The notes under the pieces: generated by a model
What the model saw: only the letters and a program-made list of their open reading frames with translations
Databases searched by the model: none
Told to the model about the DNA's origin: nothing
Source: Desulforamulus ferrireducens
GTDB lineage: Bacteria; Bacillota; Desulfotomaculia; Desulfotomaculales; Desulfotomaculaceae
Assembly: GCF_002005145.1 (NCBI RefSeq)
Contig: NZ_CP019698.1
Coordinates: forward strand, 1,612,001-1,676,000
DNA: 64,000 nucleotides
Direction: 5' to 3'
In this document: positions 10,904 to 22,069 of the stretch, one piece after another
How the letters are laid out: each line of letters starts with the position of its first letter
Position numbering within the stretch: the stretch's first letter is position 1
Made by a program: the position numbers and the translations under genes

Positions 10904-10944
10904 AGAGGGACTGTCCTTATCTAATTAGACTACGACAGCCCTCT
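10904..10944 (-). terminator. Rho-independent terminator after the ComA-like gene
   Basis: Read on the minus strand, AGAGGGCTGTC pairs with GACAGTCCCTCT across an 18-nt loop. The T run is weak (TTTAG). Lies 9 bp beyond the stop codon of the 10953-11762 gene. Confidence 0.55.
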
Positions 10945-10952
10945 TATTTTGG

Positions 10953-11762
10953 TTATCTCCTTGGTAACACCGTCTTGAGAGTATCAGCCCGCAGGCCCAC
11001 TCGCAAGGCTTCTAAGGCCAAAACTTCATGGGGATTGACATTACCTATGTTGACATTAGGACCAAAGCGGATGATTAGTTCCTGTTGTTGCTCTTTCATG
11101 GGTGCTTCCCAGATTAAAGTACTGGCATCAGCCAAGCTATGAACCAATTCTTCCAAATCAGACATAATGATATTGCCATTTTCGTCATATAGTCCTACGG
11201 CCTTGCCGGATTCACGACCTTCCACAATGACATGGGAGGCACCATAGGACAGATCCCGATTAACTAACTGAACAATTTCCTTTATCTCAAACTCGTCACG
11301 GGGGTCCTTTTTACCCACTTCGGTAAGCACCTTAAAACCCATTTCGGAGGCAGATACTATGGCTTCTGCTCGCTGTTCTTGGCTGAGATCTATGGTACCA
11401 TCGGATACTTCGATGGCGGTAAAGCCAAAATCCCTGGCCATTGCCAAATATTCCCTAAGCTTGTCTTGCAGAATGGCTATTTCTAAAAAGGTACCACCAG
11501 GATAAATATCGATGCCACGGGAGGTAACCAGGTGGATTTTTTCTTCCAGAACATCATTGTAATACAGTGCAGAGGTACCAAAACCCAGTTTTACAAAATC
11601 AATGTAATCTCCTGCCAAATTTAATAAATCTCTAATCTCTCCTAAACCAAGCCCTTTATCAATCAGCATGGTTAGTCCTGAAGTACGTGGTTTCTCCGTG
11701 CGATTTCCCAGGGGAAAGGTCAACAACTCTTGCCATGTTTTTTTTGCCCCGCCTGTGGTCAT
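10953..11762 (-). CDS. comA: phosphosulfolactate synthase (ComA/YitD family)
   Basis: Adds sulfite to phosphoenolpyruvate to give (2R)-phospho-3-sulfolactate, the first step to coenzyme M in methanogens and to sulfolactate in some bacilli. The 269-residue TIM-barrel protein shows the family segments TMLIDKGLG, AGDYIDFVKLGFGTS, YPGGTFLE, FTAIEVSDGTIDLS, VLTEVGKKDPRDE, HVIVEGRESGKAVGLYD and LIWEAPMKEQQQELI. ATG 11762 is chosen because AAAGGAG lies 10 bases upstream; the GTG at 11816 overlaps its own ribosome site. It lies just downstream of an MFS transporter on the same strand. The end product in this organism is not determined by the sequence. Confidence 0.9.
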   Translation of the reverse strand: MTTGGAKKTWQELLTFPLGNRTEKPRTSGLTMLIDKGLGLGEIRDLLNLAGDYIDFVKLGFGTSALYYNDVLEEKIHLVTSRGIDIYPGGTFLEIAILQDKLREYLAMARDFGFTAIEVSDGTIDLSQEQRAEAIVSASEMGFKVLTEVGKKDPRDEFEIKEIVQLVNRDLSYGASHVIVEGRESGKAVGLYDENGNIIMSDLEELVHSLADASTLIWEAPMKEQQQELIIRFGPNVNIGNVNPHEVLALEALRVGLRADTLKTVLPRR

Positions 11763-11885
11763 TAAGCTTACATCTCCTTTCACGGGGGCCGACTTATCCG
11801 GCTCGCCCTCTGCCACCTCCTCAAGCGTCTTCCCCGGTTCAGAGTTGTAATGGTTATTATCCTGAGTTTAATCTATGCGCTTGGC

Positions 11886-11912
11886 AAAACAGTGGTCACT
11901 GATTTTGACCAC
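11886..11912 (-). terminator. possible weak terminator at the end of the MFS gene
   Basis: On the minus strand GTGGTCA (11912-11906) and TGACCAC (11898-11892) form a 7-bp stem that includes the stop codon, followed by TGTTTTG. The T run is short, so transcription could continue into the ComA-like gene. Confidence 0.4.
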
Positions 11913-13323
11913 CGCCATTATTTACCTGTCCACCCTCAATTAACCTATCCTGATCGGGTAGAGGTTTACGGGCAATGGGGGCAGTCTTAGGCCACCAAGC
12001 CAGGCTGTGATAAATAACCGCAGGCTGGGCTACGGGTTTGACAATCCTTTGTTGGGGTTTTTGTTGTTCTTTGTCCTCTTTTTGCTGGGAGGCTTTAATG
12101 GCTTTAACCTTGATAAAGATAAAGGACAGACCCGCCGCAACTCCGGCCAGAGCAGCGGAAGCCCAGAACATAACATCAGGTCCAATGCCTATTAGCCAGC
12201 CAAAGAGAGGAGGACCCGCTGCCACACCTAAAAATCGCACACTACCATAAAGGGAGGTGACCAGACCACGTTCATCCTTATCGGAGGAGCTGGTGATTAA
12301 AGTGTTAAGACAGGGTAACACCAAACCGGTTCCCACGCCGGCCAGGGAAATACCGGCAAAGAAAGCATAAACATTGTTAAAAATAGGCAGTGTTACCAGG
12401 GATGCAGCAATCATAGTGTGGCCTATAACCACCAGCCATTTCATCAAACCAACCTTTTTCTTGATCAGTGCTCCGGTAGCATATGAAGTGCTGCACATAA
12501 AGAGTACCGGTATAGCTAAGGCAGTTCCTTTAATGACTCCGTCTAAACCATATTCTTTCTCTAAAAAGTCAGACAGGTAAAACAAAACGCCAAACAGGAT
12601 TAATAGGGCAGCGGAGCCAGCAAAAAAGCTACTTAGCAACAGGGGCAATTTATTTTTAAATATTTTCTTGATGGAGCCAATGTATTCACTGACACTTTTG
12701 GGTTCTTTTTTGGTCTCCGGTTCTTTAGTTAAAAACCAGATGCCCAAAATAACGATGGTAATAACAATGGGGAAAAAGAAGAAAATGGCCCACCAGGCAA
12801 TTAGTCCCACTAAGGAACCCAGTATAGGGCTGGCTACCTTACCCATGCCATTGGAAGCTTCAATAATGCCAAGGGATTTGGCCCGTTCCTTACCTTTCCA
12901 GAGGTCGCCGCAGAAGGCCATGGCAATAGGGGCGGTACCTGCGGCACCTATGCCCTGAAGAATCCGACCACCTAAAATCCAGGGGAAAGCATTCTCTTTG
13001 AATAAGAGAGCAGCTGCTCCGGCCAGGAGACCACCTAATGCATATAAGAATAATCCAGGTATGATAATTTTTTTGCGACCAAAACGATCGGATAAAAAAC
13101 CGGCAAAGGGAATGACCAAACCGGCAGGCACGGAAAACATGGTGATAATTAAACTAATCTGCATTTGCGAAACCTTTAATGCCTTGGCCATTTCCGGTAG
13201 CACAGGGATTAACATGGAATTGCCAAGTACCATAATTAAAGGAACCCCAGCCAGAGCAGCTAGGGAGAATTTATTTACACCCTTGTTATTATTACCGGCA
13301 GAGGCTGCCTGAGCCAAAACCAT
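11896..13323 (-). CDS. MFS transporter, drug/solute efflux type
   Basis: A roughly 475-residue integral membrane protein with twelve predicted helices. The MFS motif GFLSDRFGRKKIIIPG lies between helices 2 and 3, and GRILQGIGAAGTAPIA is in helix 4, as in the drug:H+ antiporter (Bcr/EmrB-like) group. The C-terminal 60 residues are hydrophilic and rich in Gln and Pro (EDKEQQKPQQ), longer than usual. ATG 13323 is preferred over the GTG directly before it because of spacing from AAAGGA. It precedes the ComA-like gene with a 133-bp gap, so export of a sulfonated product is possible but unproven. Confidence 0.85.
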   Translation of the reverse strand: MVLAQAASAGNNNKGVNKFSLAALAGVPLIMVLGNSMLIPVLPEMAKALKVSQMQISLIITMFSVPAGLVIPFAGFLSDRFGRKKIIIPGLFLYALGGLLAGAAALLFKENAFPWILGGRILQGIGAAGTAPIAMAFCGDLWKGKERAKSLGIIEASNGMGKVASPILGSLVGLIAWWAIFFFFPIVITIVILGIWFLTKEPETKKEPKSVSEYIGSIKKIFKNKLPLLLSSFFAGSAALLILFGVLFYLSDFLEKEYGLDGVIKGTALAIPVLFMCSTSYATGALIKKKVGLMKWLVVIGHTMIAASLVTLPIFNNVYAFFAGISLAGVGTGLVLPCLNTLITSSSDKDERGLVTSLYGSVRFLGVAAGPPLFGWLIGIGPDVMFWASAALAGVAAGLSFIFIKVKAIKASQQKEDKEQQKPQQRIVKPVAQPAVIYHSLAWWPKTAPIARKPLPDQDRLIEGGQVNNGGGQNQ

Positions 13324-13442
13324 CACGTCCTTTGAAAATGTTAGACAACAAGTATTTTGCCACTTGCTCCGTCAAGGTATGCATGTAGTTGGAACAGACA
13401 GCATATGTAAAGATAGGACAAATATGGTGGCGGAGGGGTAAA

Positions 13443-13718
13443 ATGTTTTTTGTTACGGATAAAATAGTTTTTGCTATGGCCATGTTGCGCTGTCTTTCCT
13501 CCTGTATTGAACTTAGTGCAGCCTTGTTAATGCTGCGTTTTGGCAAAGTGGAGACAGCTTTGAAAATAAATGCTGTCTTAGCTATGGTGGGTCCCAGCAT
13601 CATGATCCTTGTGACCAGCCTGGGTCTGGTGGGTTTGGCAGGTAAGGTTTCCTTAAGCAAAATGGCTATTATCTTTTCTGGGGTGGTACTCATTTTTTAC
13701 GGCATCAGCAGACCCTAG
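13443..13718 (+). CDS. DUF2619 (YqhV-like) small membrane protein
   Basis: A 91-residue protein with three hydrophobic segments. It matches the pattern of B. subtilis YqhV: LAMAxLRxLSxxIExxAALLMLxxxxVExALxINxxLAxVGP, then LVGLAGKVSLSKMxxIFSGVxLI. ATG 13443 follows GGAGGGG and gives the expected N-terminus. YqhV is encoded beside sporulation genes in bacilli, but its role is unknown. It is divergent from the MFS gene, and the pyr promoter lies 11 bp beyond its stop. Confidence 0.85.
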   Translation: MFFVTDKIVFAMAMLRCLSSCIELSAALLMLRFGKVETALKINAVLAMVGPSIMILVTSLGLVGLAGKVSLSKMAIIFSGVVLIFYGISRP

Positions 13719-13728
13719 GACAAAATAA

Positions 13729-13757
13729 TTGACAGTACATATCGGGAGTGTTAAACT
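13729..13757 (+). promoter_or_regulatory. pyr operon promoter
   Basis: TTGACA (13729-13734), 17-bp spacer, TAAACT (13752-13757). It lies upstream of the pyrR leader and attenuator, so transcripts would start near 13764. Confidence 0.75.
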
Positions 13758-13783
13758 TAATTACAATAATTAACCTTTAATTT

Positions 13784-13868
13784 GGTCCTGTGAGACCGAT
13801 AAGGAACATAGAGTTTACTTTTTTGTGATAGACTATGTTTGCTTATCTTTAAAGGTAAGCATTTTTAA
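13784..13868 (+). promoter_or_regulatory. PyrR-responsive attenuator 1 (pyrR leader)
   Basis: GGTCCTGTGAGACC (13784-13797) fits the PyrR binding-loop pattern in which PyrR with UMP stabilises an anti-antiterminator. A second hairpin (AACATAG 13805-13811 with CTATGTT 13833-13839) follows, then a terminator stem TGCTTA (13840-13845) with TAAGCA (13856-13861), extended by inner pairs, and TTTTTAA. High UMP should favour termination before pyrR. The mechanism is known from B. subtilis; the assignment here rests on motif and fold. Confidence 0.82.
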
Positions 13869-14453
<585 letters not shown>

Positions 14454-14475
14454 CTTTGCTGCAATACCTTTAATC

Positions 14476-14597
14476 ACGGTCCAGAGAGGCCGGCAAGGTT
14501 ATCCCCGGAGGGGGAGGCAAAATAATGTCCCGACAACTGGGACAAACTATGCCATGCCGGCCTCGACCAGAATTTACTGGTTGAGGCCTATTTATTT
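14476..14597 (+). promoter_or_regulatory. PyrR-responsive attenuator 2 (pyrR-pyrB)
   Basis: ACGGTCCAGAGAGGCCG near 14476-14492 is a PyrR binding loop. GAGGCCGGCA (14486-14495) is exactly complementary to TGCCGGCCTC (14555-14564), forming an antiterminator. The latter overlaps the left arm of a 12-bp terminator, GGCCTCGACCAG (14559-14570) with CTGGTTGAGGCC (14577-14588), followed by TATTTATTT. The two folds exclude each other, as needed for PyrR control. Confidence 0.88.
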
Positions 14598-14615
14598 GTA
14601 ACAGGGGGTTGGATC

Positions 14616-15554
14616 ATGTATTGGCAAAGGAAGGACCTATTAGGACTGAAAGACCTCACGGTGGAAGAAATTAATTTGATTCTGGATACCGCAGTGCCGA
14701 TGAAAGAAATTATTGGCAGGAAAATTAAGAAGACTCCCACCCTGCGGGGACGCAGCGTGGTCACCTTATTTTACGAAAACAGTACCAGAACCAGATCCTC
14801 CTTTGATTTGGCTGCTAAATATCTCAGTGCCGATACCATTGGCTTAGCTGCTGCCAGCAGTTCAGTGGCCAAGGGAGAGAGCTTAAGGGATACCGGTCTA
14901 ACCCTCAACGCCATGGGGGTGGATGTGGTGGTGCTGCGTCACCCTGCCAGCGGTGCGGCAGAATATTTGGCCAGGTATGTACCGGCGGCGGTTATCAATG
15001 CCGGGGATGGTACCCACGAACATCCTACCCAAGCTTTGCTTGATTTGTTTACCATCAGGGAGAAAAAGGGCAGTATTACCGGTTTAAAGGTATGTATTGT
15101 AGGAGATATCATGCACAGCCGGGTGGCCCGCTCCAATATCTGGGGGCTGACAAAGTTAGGAGCAGAGGTACGGGTGGTAGGGCCAGCCACCTTAATGCCA
15201 CCGGATATTGAACAGATGGGGGCAAAAGTATATACAGATCTAGCCCAGGCACTGGAGGGTGTGGATGTGGTCAATGTCCTGCGCATCCAACTGGAAAGAC
15301 AGCAACAGGGACTATTTCCCTCCCTGAGGGAATACAGCAGATTGTATGGTATCAACCAGGCGAGATTGGAACTTACTAAGCCTGATGCTTTGATCTTGCA
15401 CCCGGGACCCATGAATCGGGGAGTGGAAATTGATCCCCAGGTGGCCTATGGCAGTCGGTCGGTTATTAATGAACAGGTAACCAACGGCGTCGCTGTAAGA
15501 ATGGCACTTTTATATCTACTCACAGGTGGTGAATATAATGCAATACCTCATTAA
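14616..15554 (+). CDS. pyrB: aspartate carbamoyltransferase catalytic chain PyrB
   Basis: Condenses carbamoyl phosphate and aspartate to carbamoyl aspartate, the committed pyrimidine step. The 312-residue length fits a class B/C catalytic chain. The carbamoyl-phosphate site STRTRSSF is at residues 56-63 and HPTQALLD at 136-143; [12 protein letters not shown] near 270 is the aspartate-loop region. No pyrI is present, so the enzyme is expected to lack the allosteric regulatory subunit. It overlaps pyrC by 17 bp. Confidence 0.97.
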   Translation: MYWQRKDLLGLKDLTVEEINLILDTAVPMKEIIGRKIKKTPTLRGRSVVTLFYENSTRTRSSFDLAAKYLSADTIGLAAASSSVAKGESLRDTGLTLNAMGVDVVVLRHPASGAAEYLARYVPAAVINAGDGTHEHPTQALLDLFTIREKKGSITGLKVCIVGDIMHSRVARSNIWGLTKLGAEVRVVGPATLMPPDIEQMGAKVYTDLAQALEGVDVVNVLRIQLERQQQGLFPSLREYSRLYGINQARLELTKPDALILHPGPMNRGVEIDPQVAYGSRSVINEQVTNGVAVRMALLYLLTGGEYNAIPH

Positions 15555-16827
15555 AAATGGTCTTGTGGTGGACCCGGTCAATGAGACCATGTCGGAATTG
15601 GATATCCTGGTCAAAGACGGTGTCATTGCAGAAATGGCACAGAACATCCAGGCTGAGGAAGCAATAATCATAGATGCCAAGGATTGCTATGTATGTCCGG
15701 GTTTACTGGATATGCATGTGCACCTAAGGGAACCGGGCTATGAATATAAAGAGGATATCGAAAGTGGCACCAGGGCTGCGGCTATGGGCGGATTTACCGC
15801 TGTGGCTTGTATGCCCAACACCAACCCGGTGGCAGACACTGCCGCGGTAATTAACCATATTATAGAAAGGTCCGCCAGGTTAGGGGCGGTACGGGTATAT
15901 CCCATCGGGGCTTTAACCAAAGGCTCTTTGGGGAAAGAACTTACAGAAATGGCTGATTTAAAAGCTGCCGGGGCGGTGGCTTTGTCCGATGATGGTCAGC
16001 CGGTGATGGATGCCGGTATGATGTACCGGGTCATGCAGTATGCCGGTATGCTGGGGCTTACCGTGGTTTCCCACTGCGAGGATTTGAGCTTGGCGGCAGG
16101 AGGGTCCATGAATGAAGGGGCTGTGGCCACCATGCTGGGACTCAAGGGTATTCCCAATGTGGCCGAAGAGGTCATGGTGGCCAGGGATATTCTGCTGGCT
16201 GAGAGCACCGGTTGTGCTTTACACCTGGCCCATATCAGTACAGCAGGCAGTGTGAGACTGGTCCGTCAGGCCAAGGCCAGGGGAGTAAGGGTAACAGCCG
16301 AAGCCACACCCCATCACTTTAGCCTGACCGAGGAAGCTGTGCTGGGTTATAATACCAATGCCAAGGTCAACCCGCCCTTGCGGCGACAAGAGGATGTGGC
16401 AGCTGTGCAGGAAGGGCTGCGGGATGGCACCATTGATGTTATAGCCACTGATCATGCGCCCCATGCCTATCATGAAAAGGACGTTGAGTTCCCCTATGCA
16501 CCCAACGGTCTTATTGGTTTGGAAACTGCGGTGGGGCTGGTATTCAGTCAACTTGTGCAGCCAGGTATACTGACGGTGCCCAAGGCCATTGCCAAGTTAT
16601 GCAGTAACCCCAGAAAGATATTAAACCTGCCAGGAGGGCAGCTGATACCGGGTGGGGTAGCGGATATTACCATTATTGATCCGGAGCTTAGTGAAGTGGT
16701 AGACCCGGCTAAATTACAAAGTAAAAGTAAAAACACCCCCTTTGTTCGCTGGAAATTAACGGGTCTGCCTACCCTAACCATGGTAGCAGGCCAGCCGGTG
16801 ATGCAAGCAAGAAGGCTCCTGAAATAA
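15538..16827 (+). CDS. pyrC: dihydroorotase PyrC (type I)
   Basis: Cyclises carbamoyl aspartate to dihydroorotate. The 429-residue amidohydrolase has the metal-binding His60-x-His62 in [12 protein letters not shown], a metal His in [22 protein letters not shown], and the catalytic Asp in [13 protein letters not shown] 15538 (site GGTGGTGA) is preferred to the GTG at 15526. Translation is coupled to pyrB by overlap. Confidence 0.96.
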   Translation: MQYLIKNGLVVDPVNETMSELDILVKDGVIAEMAQNIQAEEAIIIDAKDCYVCPGLLDMHVHLREPGYEYKEDIESGTRAAAMGGFTAVACMPNTNPVADTAAVINHIIERSARLGAVRVYPIGALTKGSLGKELTEMADLKAAGAVALSDDGQPVMDAGMMYRVMQYAGMLGLTVVSHCEDLSLAAGGSMNEGAVATMLGLKGIPNVAEEVMVARDILLAESTGCALHLAHISTAGSVRLVRQAKARGVRVTAEATPHHFSLTEEAVLGYNTNAKVNPPLRRQEDVAAVQEGLRDGTIDVIATDHAPHAYHEKDVEFPYAPNGLIGLETAVGLVFSQLVQPGILTVPKAIAKLCSNPRKILNLPGGQLIPGGVADITIIDPELSEVVDPAKLQSKSKNTPFVRWKLTGLPTLTMVAGQPVMQARRLLK

Positions 16828-16856
16828 AAAATACTAGATAATCATACGTATTAGTG

Positions 16857-16862
16857 TATAAT
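16857..16862 (+). promoter_or_regulatory. possible internal -10 element before carA
   Basis: TATAAT occurs in the AT-rich 76-bp gap between pyrC and carA, but no convincing -35 lies 16-18 bp upstream. A weak internal promoter is possible. Confidence 0.25.
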
Positions 16863-16903
16863 TATACATTAGATTGAACTAAATTTACGGAGGTGTCTTC
16901 TAC

Positions 16904-17983
16904 ATGCATGCATATTTAGCACTGGAAGATGGAACCATTTTCACCGGTAAGGCCTTTGGTGCCACCGGAGAAACATGGGGAGAAGTGGTTTTTAATACCG
17001 GTATGACAGGTTATCAAGAGGTTTTAACAGACCCCTCCTATTGCGGACAAATTGTGGTAATGACCTACCCATTGATTGGTAATTACGGCATTAACCGAGA
17101 GGATTTTGAAGCAAAAAACTCCTTTGTACGGGGTTTTGTGGTCAAGGAAGAATGCGACCGCCCCAGCAACTGGCGATCTAGCAATAAAATACACGAATTT
17201 CTTGCCCGGGAAGGTGTTATTGGCATCTCGGGCGTCGACACACGAGCTCTCACCAGAATTCTGCGAAATCACGGTACCATGCGGGGCATTATCAGCACCG
17301 AGGCTTTAGGGCCCAAGGAACTGGTGGCCAAAGCCCAACAGTGTCCGCACATTTCCGGTCAAAAGTTAGTGCCCACTGTGGCCACTAAGGAAATTTACAC
17401 CGTACCTGGCAGTGGACCCCGGGTGGTACTCCTGGATTTTGGTGCCAAAGCCAATATTGTACGCTGTCTAAGTGAAAGGGGTTGTGAAGTGGTGGTAGTA
17501 CCACCCGATACCTCCATAGAGGATATTAAAGCCCTGAGCCCCCAAGGCATTATGCTGTCAAACGGGCCTGGTGACCCCCAGGATGTGCCCTATGCTGTGG
17601 CAACAGTGCGGCACTTACTCAACCAATATCCCATGTTCGGTATCTGTTTAGGACACCAAATTCTCGGTTTAGCGGTGGGCGGCCAGACCTATAAATTAAA
17701 ATTTGGCCATCGCGGTGCCAACCATCCGGTGAAGGATCTCCAGAGTGGGAGGGTTTATATTACTTCCCAAAACCATGGTTTCACGGTGGACCGGGAGTCT
17801 TTACCTGCGGATATGGAAGTATCTCATATTAATCTTAATGACAACACCGTGGAGGGGTTGCGTCATAAGACACTGCCGCTCTTTTCCGTGCAGTATCACC
17901 CCGAAGCAGCCCCGGGTCCCATGGATTCGGCATATCTATTTGATCACTTCTTAGAGAATATTAAACAACACACAGCGCAGTAA
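16904..17983 (+). CDS. carA: carbamoyl-phosphate synthase small (glutaminase) subunit
   Basis: Hydrolyses glutamine and channels ammonia to CarB for carbamoyl phosphate synthesis. The 359-residue protein has an N-terminal CPSase small domain ([33 protein letters not shown]) and a class I glutamine amidotransferase domain from about residue 172. Its nucleophile is Cys248 in FGICLGHQ, with the catalytic His-Glu in VQYHPEA near residue 337. It is 10 bp upstream of carB. Since no second carAB is in view, it may also serve arginine synthesis. Confidence 0.96.
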   Translation: MHAYLALEDGTIFTGKAFGATGETWGEVVFNTGMTGYQEVLTDPSYCGQIVVMTYPLIGNYGINREDFEAKNSFVRGFVVKEECDRPSNWRSSNKIHEFLAREGVIGISGVDTRALTRILRNHGTMRGIISTEALGPKELVAKAQQCPHISGQKLVPTVATKEIYTVPGSGPRVVLLDFGAKANIVRCLSERGCEVVVVPPDTSIEDIKALSPQGIMLSNGPGDPQDVPYAVATVRHLLNQYPMFGICLGHQILGLAVGGQTYKLKFGHRGANHPVKDLQSGRVYITSQNHGFTVDRESLPADMEVSHINLNDNTVEGLRHKTLPLFSVQYHPEAAPGPMDSAYLFDHFLENIKQHTAQ

Positions 17984-17993
17984 GGAGGTTTCC

Positions 17994-20900
17994 ATGCCTA
18001 AAAAGCCGGGAATTAAAAAAGTACTGGTCATTGGTTCAGGACCCATTGTTATTGGTCAGGCGGCGGAATTTGATTATGCTGGCACGCAAGCCTGTCGAGC
18101 CCTGAGGGAAGAGGGACTGGAGGTGGTTTTGGTAAATTCCAATCCAGCTACCATCATGACCGACGCCAACATGGCTGATCGGGTATATATCGAACCCTTA
18201 ACACCTCAGTTTGTCACCAGGGTCATTCGGCAGGAAAAACCGGATGGTCTGCTGCCCACCCTGGGCGGACAGGTTGGATTGAATATTGCTTTACAATTGG
18301 CCGAACAAGGCATACTGGATGAGGAAGGGGTAACCTTGCTGGGGACTCCTTTGGATGCTATCCGTAAGGCCGAAGACAGGGAAATGTTTAAACTTATGAT
18401 GCAGCAAATCGGAGAACCGGTGCCGGAGAGTATCATAGTTTGTACAGTACAGGAGGCAGTGGATTTTGCCAATGAAATCGGTTATCCGGTAATTGTGCGA
18501 CCGGCTTATACCATGGGGGGTACCGGTGGCGGTATTGCCCATAATGTTGAAGAACTTCGCTCGGTGGCCATCCGGGGACTTAAACATAGTCTCATCGGGC
18601 AAATCCTGGTGGAACAGAGTGTGGCAGGCTGGAAGGAAATTGAATACGAGGTGATACGGGACAGCGCTGATAATTGTATCACCGTTTGCAACATGGAAAA
18701 TGTCGATCCGGTGGGTATTCATACCGGTGACAGTATAGTGGTAGCTCCTTCCCAAACCTTGAGTGACCAGGAATATCAAATGTTACGCAGTGCCTCCCTG
18801 AAAATAATCCGCGCCCTGGGTATTGAAGGGGGCTGTAATGTACAGTTTGCCTTACATCCCCATAGTTTTCAATATATTGTCATCGAGGTTAACCCCCGGG
18901 TATCCCGTTCCTCCGCCCTGGCCTCCAAGGCCACCGGTTATCCCATTGCCAAGGTGGCGGCCAAGATTGCCATTGGACTAACCTTAGACGAAATACGCAA
19001 CTCAGTGACGGGTAAAACCTATGCCTGCTTTGAACCAACCTTAGATTACCTGGTGGTGAAAATGCCCCGCTGGCCCTTTGATAAATTTGTTACGGCAGAT
19101 CGCACCCTGGGAACCCAAATGAAAGCCACCGGTGAAGTTATGTCCATTGATCGCACCTTTGAGGCTGCCCTCCTAAAGGGTATCCGTTCCCTGGAGGTGG
19201 GTATTTTCGGCCTACAACTGCCGGAACTAACCAAGCTTAACCAGGAGGAATTAAAACAACTGCTTGTGCAACCCACGGATCAAAGACTTTTTGCCATAGC
19301 GGAATATTTGAGACTGGGTGGTGAGGTCGAGGAAGTTCACCAATTAACAAAAATTGATCCTTTCTTCCTGGATAAAATTAAGCTAGTGGTGGATGTGGAA
19401 AAACAACTGGCAAATGTAGGCGACATTTCGCCGGAACTGCTGCTAAGAGCTAAACAAATGGGGTTAGCTGATTGCTATATCGCGAAGTTAAGGGGGATGA
19501 CCGAGGCCCAACTAAGAAAAATCAGGCAGTCTATGGGTATTGAACCAGTCTATAAGATGGTTGATACCTGTGCCGCTGAATTTGAAGCTTTAACCCCCTA
19601 CTACTATTCCAGTTATGAACAGGAAAACGAGCCTGTTTACTCCGACCGACCCAAGGTGGTGGTGTTGGGTTCCGGCCCCATTCGCATCGGTCAGGGCATT
19701 GAATTTGACTACTGCTCGGTACATTCGGTCTGGGCTTTGCGGCAGGAGGGTATCGAAGCCATTACAATTAATAATAATCCGGAGACCGTCAGCACTGATT
19801 TTGATACCGCTGACCGGCTTTATTTCGAGCCACTGGTGGTGGAGGATGTCCTCAATATCTTGGAGAAGGAACAACCTAGAGGAGTAATGGTGCAATTTGG
19901 TGGCCAAACAGCCATTAACCTGGCTAAGCCGCTGGAGCAAGCCGGTTTTAAGATTATTGGTACCTCGGTGGAGGCCATTGATGTGGCCGAGGATAGGGAA
20001 CGCTTTGACCAGCTTCTCACTGAGTTACAAATTCCCAAGCCACCGGGGCGTACCGCCTTTTCGGTGGCAGAAGCAGCGGCCATTGCCGCAGAAGTAGGCT
20101 TTCCCGTGCTGGTGCGTCCTTCCTATGTTCTGGGTGGACGAGCCATGGAGATTGTCTACTCCCAGGAGGAACTGCTTTCCTATATGGAACGAGCCGTGCA
20201 GATAACCCCCGAGCACCCGGTACTGGTGGATCGCTATCTGATGGGTAGGGAATTTGAAGTTGATGCCATTTGTGATGGCAGCGAGGTATTAATTCCTGGC
20301 ATCATGGAACATGTGGAGCGAGCGGGTGTCCATTCCGGGGACAGCATTGCGGTCTATCCCGCCCAAAGTCTGACGAAGGCGCAAACAGAACAAATAGTGG
20401 AGTATACCAAAAAACTGGCTTTAGCTCTGGCAGTTAAGGGTTTGGTTAACATCCAATATGTCTTGCATGAAGGACAGGTTTATGTCATCGAGGTAAATCC
20501 TCGTTCCAGCCGCACAGTACCCTATTTAAGTAAGGTTACCGGCATACCGATGGTAAATCTGGCTACCAAATGCGCCCTTGGTTATACCTTGGCTCAGTTG
20601 GGTTACCAAGGCGGCTTACAGCCCTCCAGCGGTTTGGTGGCTGTCAAAGCTCCGGTGTTTTCCTTTGGTAAACTCTTGGATGTGGATGTTTCCCTGGGGC
20701 CAGAAATGAAGTCCACCGGTGAAGTGTTAGGGGTGGATAGGGATCTCTCGGTGGCCCTGTACAAAGCCCTGTTGGCTGCCGGTACGGAATTTCCTAAGCA
20801 AGGTACCATTTTAGCCACCATTGCCGATCGGGATAAGGAGGAAGCCTTGCCTTTAATAAAAGGATTGCTGGAATTGGGGTATCAGGTTTGTGCCACTAAG

Positions 20901-21197
20901 GGTACCGCAGAGTTCCTCCGCACCAAGGGCATCCAGGTACCGGCGGTTAATAAAGTAGGTGAGGGTGGCGAAACCATTGTGGATCTCATTAAAGCCAATG
21001 GCATTAATCTGGTGATTAACACCATTAGTCGGGGTAAAGAACCGGCCAGGGATGGCTTTAAAATACGCCGGGCGGCGGTGGAGCATGGTATTCCTTGCCT
21101 AACCTCCATGGATACCGCCTGGGCAATGCTGGAAGTACTCCATGGTATCCAGGAAGGGGAGATACCGGATTTAATTCCGCTCCAGAACTATGCCTAA
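17994..21197 (+). CDS. carB: carbamoyl-phosphate synthase large subunit
   Basis: ATP-dependent large subunit of 1067 residues, the normal length. Two homologous halves are visible: an N-terminal carboxyphosphate domain ([60 protein letters not shown]) and a carbamate-phosphorylating half from about residue 550 ([53 protein letters not shown]). An MGS-like allosteric domain forms the last ~140 residues, usually the site of UMP inhibition. It starts 10 bp after carA behind an AAGGAGG site. Confidence 0.97.
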   Translation: MPKKPGIKKVLVIGSGPIVIGQAAEFDYAGTQACRALREEGLEVVLVNSNPATIMTDANMADRVYIEPLTPQFVTRVIRQEKPDGLLPTLGGQVGLNIALQLAEQGILDEEGVTLLGTPLDAIRKAEDREMFKLMMQQIGEPVPESIIVCTVQEAVDFANEIGYPVIVRPAYTMGGTGGGIAHNVEELRSVAIRGLKHSLIGQILVEQSVAGWKEIEYEVIRDSADNCITVCNMENVDPVGIHTGDSIVVAPSQTLSDQEYQMLRSASLKIIRALGIEGGCNVQFALHPHSFQYIVIEVNPRVSRSSALASKATGYPIAKVAAKIAIGLTLDEIRNSVTGKTYACFEPTLDYLVVKMPRWPFDKFVTADRTLGTQMKATGEVMSIDRTFEAALLKGIRSLEVGIFGLQLPELTKLNQEELKQLLVQPTDQRLFAIAEYLRLGGEVEEVHQLTKIDPFFLDKIKLVVDVEKQLANVGDISPELLLRAKQMGLADCYIAKLRGMTEAQLRKIRQSMGIEPVYKMVDTCAAEFEALTPYYYSSYEQENEPVYSDRPKVVVLGSGPIRIGQGIEFDYCSVHSVWALRQEGIEAITINNNPETVSTDFDTADRLYFEPLVVEDVLNILEKEQPRGVMVQFGGQTAINLAKPLEQAGFKIIGTSVEAIDVAEDRERFDQLLTELQIPKPPGRTAFSVAEAAAIAAEVGFPVLVRPSYVLGGRAMEIVYSQEELLSYMERAVQITPEHPVLVDRYLMGREFEVDAICDGSEVLIPGIMEHVERAGVHSGDSIAVYPAQSLTKAQTEQIVEYTKKLALALAVKGLVNIQYVLHEGQVYVIEVNPRSSRTVPYLSKVTGIPMVNLATKCALGYTLAQLGYQGGLQPSSGLVAVKAPVFSFGKLLDVDVSLGPEMKSTGEVLGVDRDLSVALYKALLAAGTEFPKQGTILATIADRDKEEALPLIKGLLELGYQVCATKGTAEFLRTKGIQVPAVNKVGEGGETIVDLIKANGINLVINTISRGKEPARDGFKIRRAAVEHGIPCLTSMDTAWAMLEVLHGIQEGEIPDLIPLQNYA

Positions 21198-21280
21198 TGG
21201 CTACTCTTGCCAACCATGGCTGTAAAAGGGTAAACTTAAAGCAGCATGGAGAATTTTATGGTAATTGTGAGGGGATATGT

Positions 21281-22069
21281 ATGTCTAAAGTGCTGGATGC
21301 CAAGGTACTGGCAGTCTACCAGGTGGCACCGGAAACCTATTATATGGAATTAGAAGCCCCAGAAATTGCCCGGCTGGCGGTGCCGGGCCAATTTGTGCAT
21401 GTGCGTTGCAGTGATGCCCAGGATCCGTTATTACGTCGTCCCTTATCCATTCATATGGTCAGCCGTCCCAAGGGTGTCTTAGCCCTGTTGTTTAGAGTGA
21501 TTGGCCAGGGAACAGAGTTATTAGCTAAGCGGCAGCCAGGGGATACAGTCAATCTGCTGGGACCTCTGGGTAAGGGCTTTACCTTGCCGCTGCCTGGTTC
21601 GCGGGTGGCGGTGGTGGCCGGCGGCATTGGCGCGGCACCCCTGGTTTTTTTGGTGCAAGAACTGGCCAATATGAAATGCCAGATTACTGTCTACCTGGGT
21701 GCCAAGGATAAAAAGAGTATCCTTTGTGACGGACAGTTTACCCAGATGGACGCTGAGGTGGTGATAGCCACAGATGATGGTTCTATGGGCTTTAAAGGCA
21801 ATGTAATCGACCTGATGGAACGTCACATGGATTGGCGCAAAACAGCCATGACTTATGTCTGTGGACCCAAACCCATGATGCAGAGAGTAGCTGCACTGCT
21901 GGCAGCAGCGGATGTGCCCGGCGAGGTATCCTTAGAAGAACATATGGGTTGCGGTGTCGGTGCCTGTCTTTCCTGCGCCGTAAAAATAGCGCACCACGGG
22001 CAAATTACCAACAAACGGGCCTGTGCCGATGGGCCGGTCTTTCCTTCCTGGCAGGTGGTCTGGGATTGA
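21281..22069 (+). CDS. pyrK: dihydroorotate dehydrogenase electron transfer subunit PyrK
   Basis: FAD and [2Fe-2S] subunit that passes electrons from PyrD to NAD+. The 262-residue protein has an FAD-binding RRPLSIH motif near residue 53, an NAD-binding [14 protein letters not shown] stretch near 112, and a C-terminal cysteine cluster [15 protein letters not shown] plus RACADGP that supplies four iron-sulfur ligands. ATG 21281 follows GAGGGGA at good spacing. Its TGA overlaps the pyrD TTG start. Confidence 0.95.
   Translation: MSKVLDAKVLAVYQVAPETYYMELEAPEIARLAVPGQFVHVRCSDAQDPLLRRPLSIHMVSRPKGVLALLFRVIGQGTELLAKRQPGDTVNLLGPLGKGFTLPLPGSRVAVVAGGIGAAPLVFLVQELANMKCQITVYLGAKDKKSILCDGQFTQMDAEVVIATDDGSMGFKGNVIDLMERHMDWRKTAMTYVCGPKPMMQRVAALLAAADVPGEVSLEEHMGCGVGACLSCAVKIAHHGQITNKRACADGPVFPSWQVVWD

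Noticed and set aside
13292-13693. 133-codon minus-strand frame upstream of the MFS gene
   Set aside because: It is the antisense shadow of the DUF2619 gene, which has a recognisable family pattern and ribosome site.
21095-21280. Upstream extension of the PyrK frame into carB
   Set aside because: The extra residues overlap the carB C-terminus and do not look like PyrK; ATG 21281 with GAGGGGA is a standard start.
21832-22065. Upstream extension of the PyrD frame
   Set aside because: It lies wholly inside pyrK. The TTG at 22066 overlapping the pyrK stop gives the normal 304-residue length.
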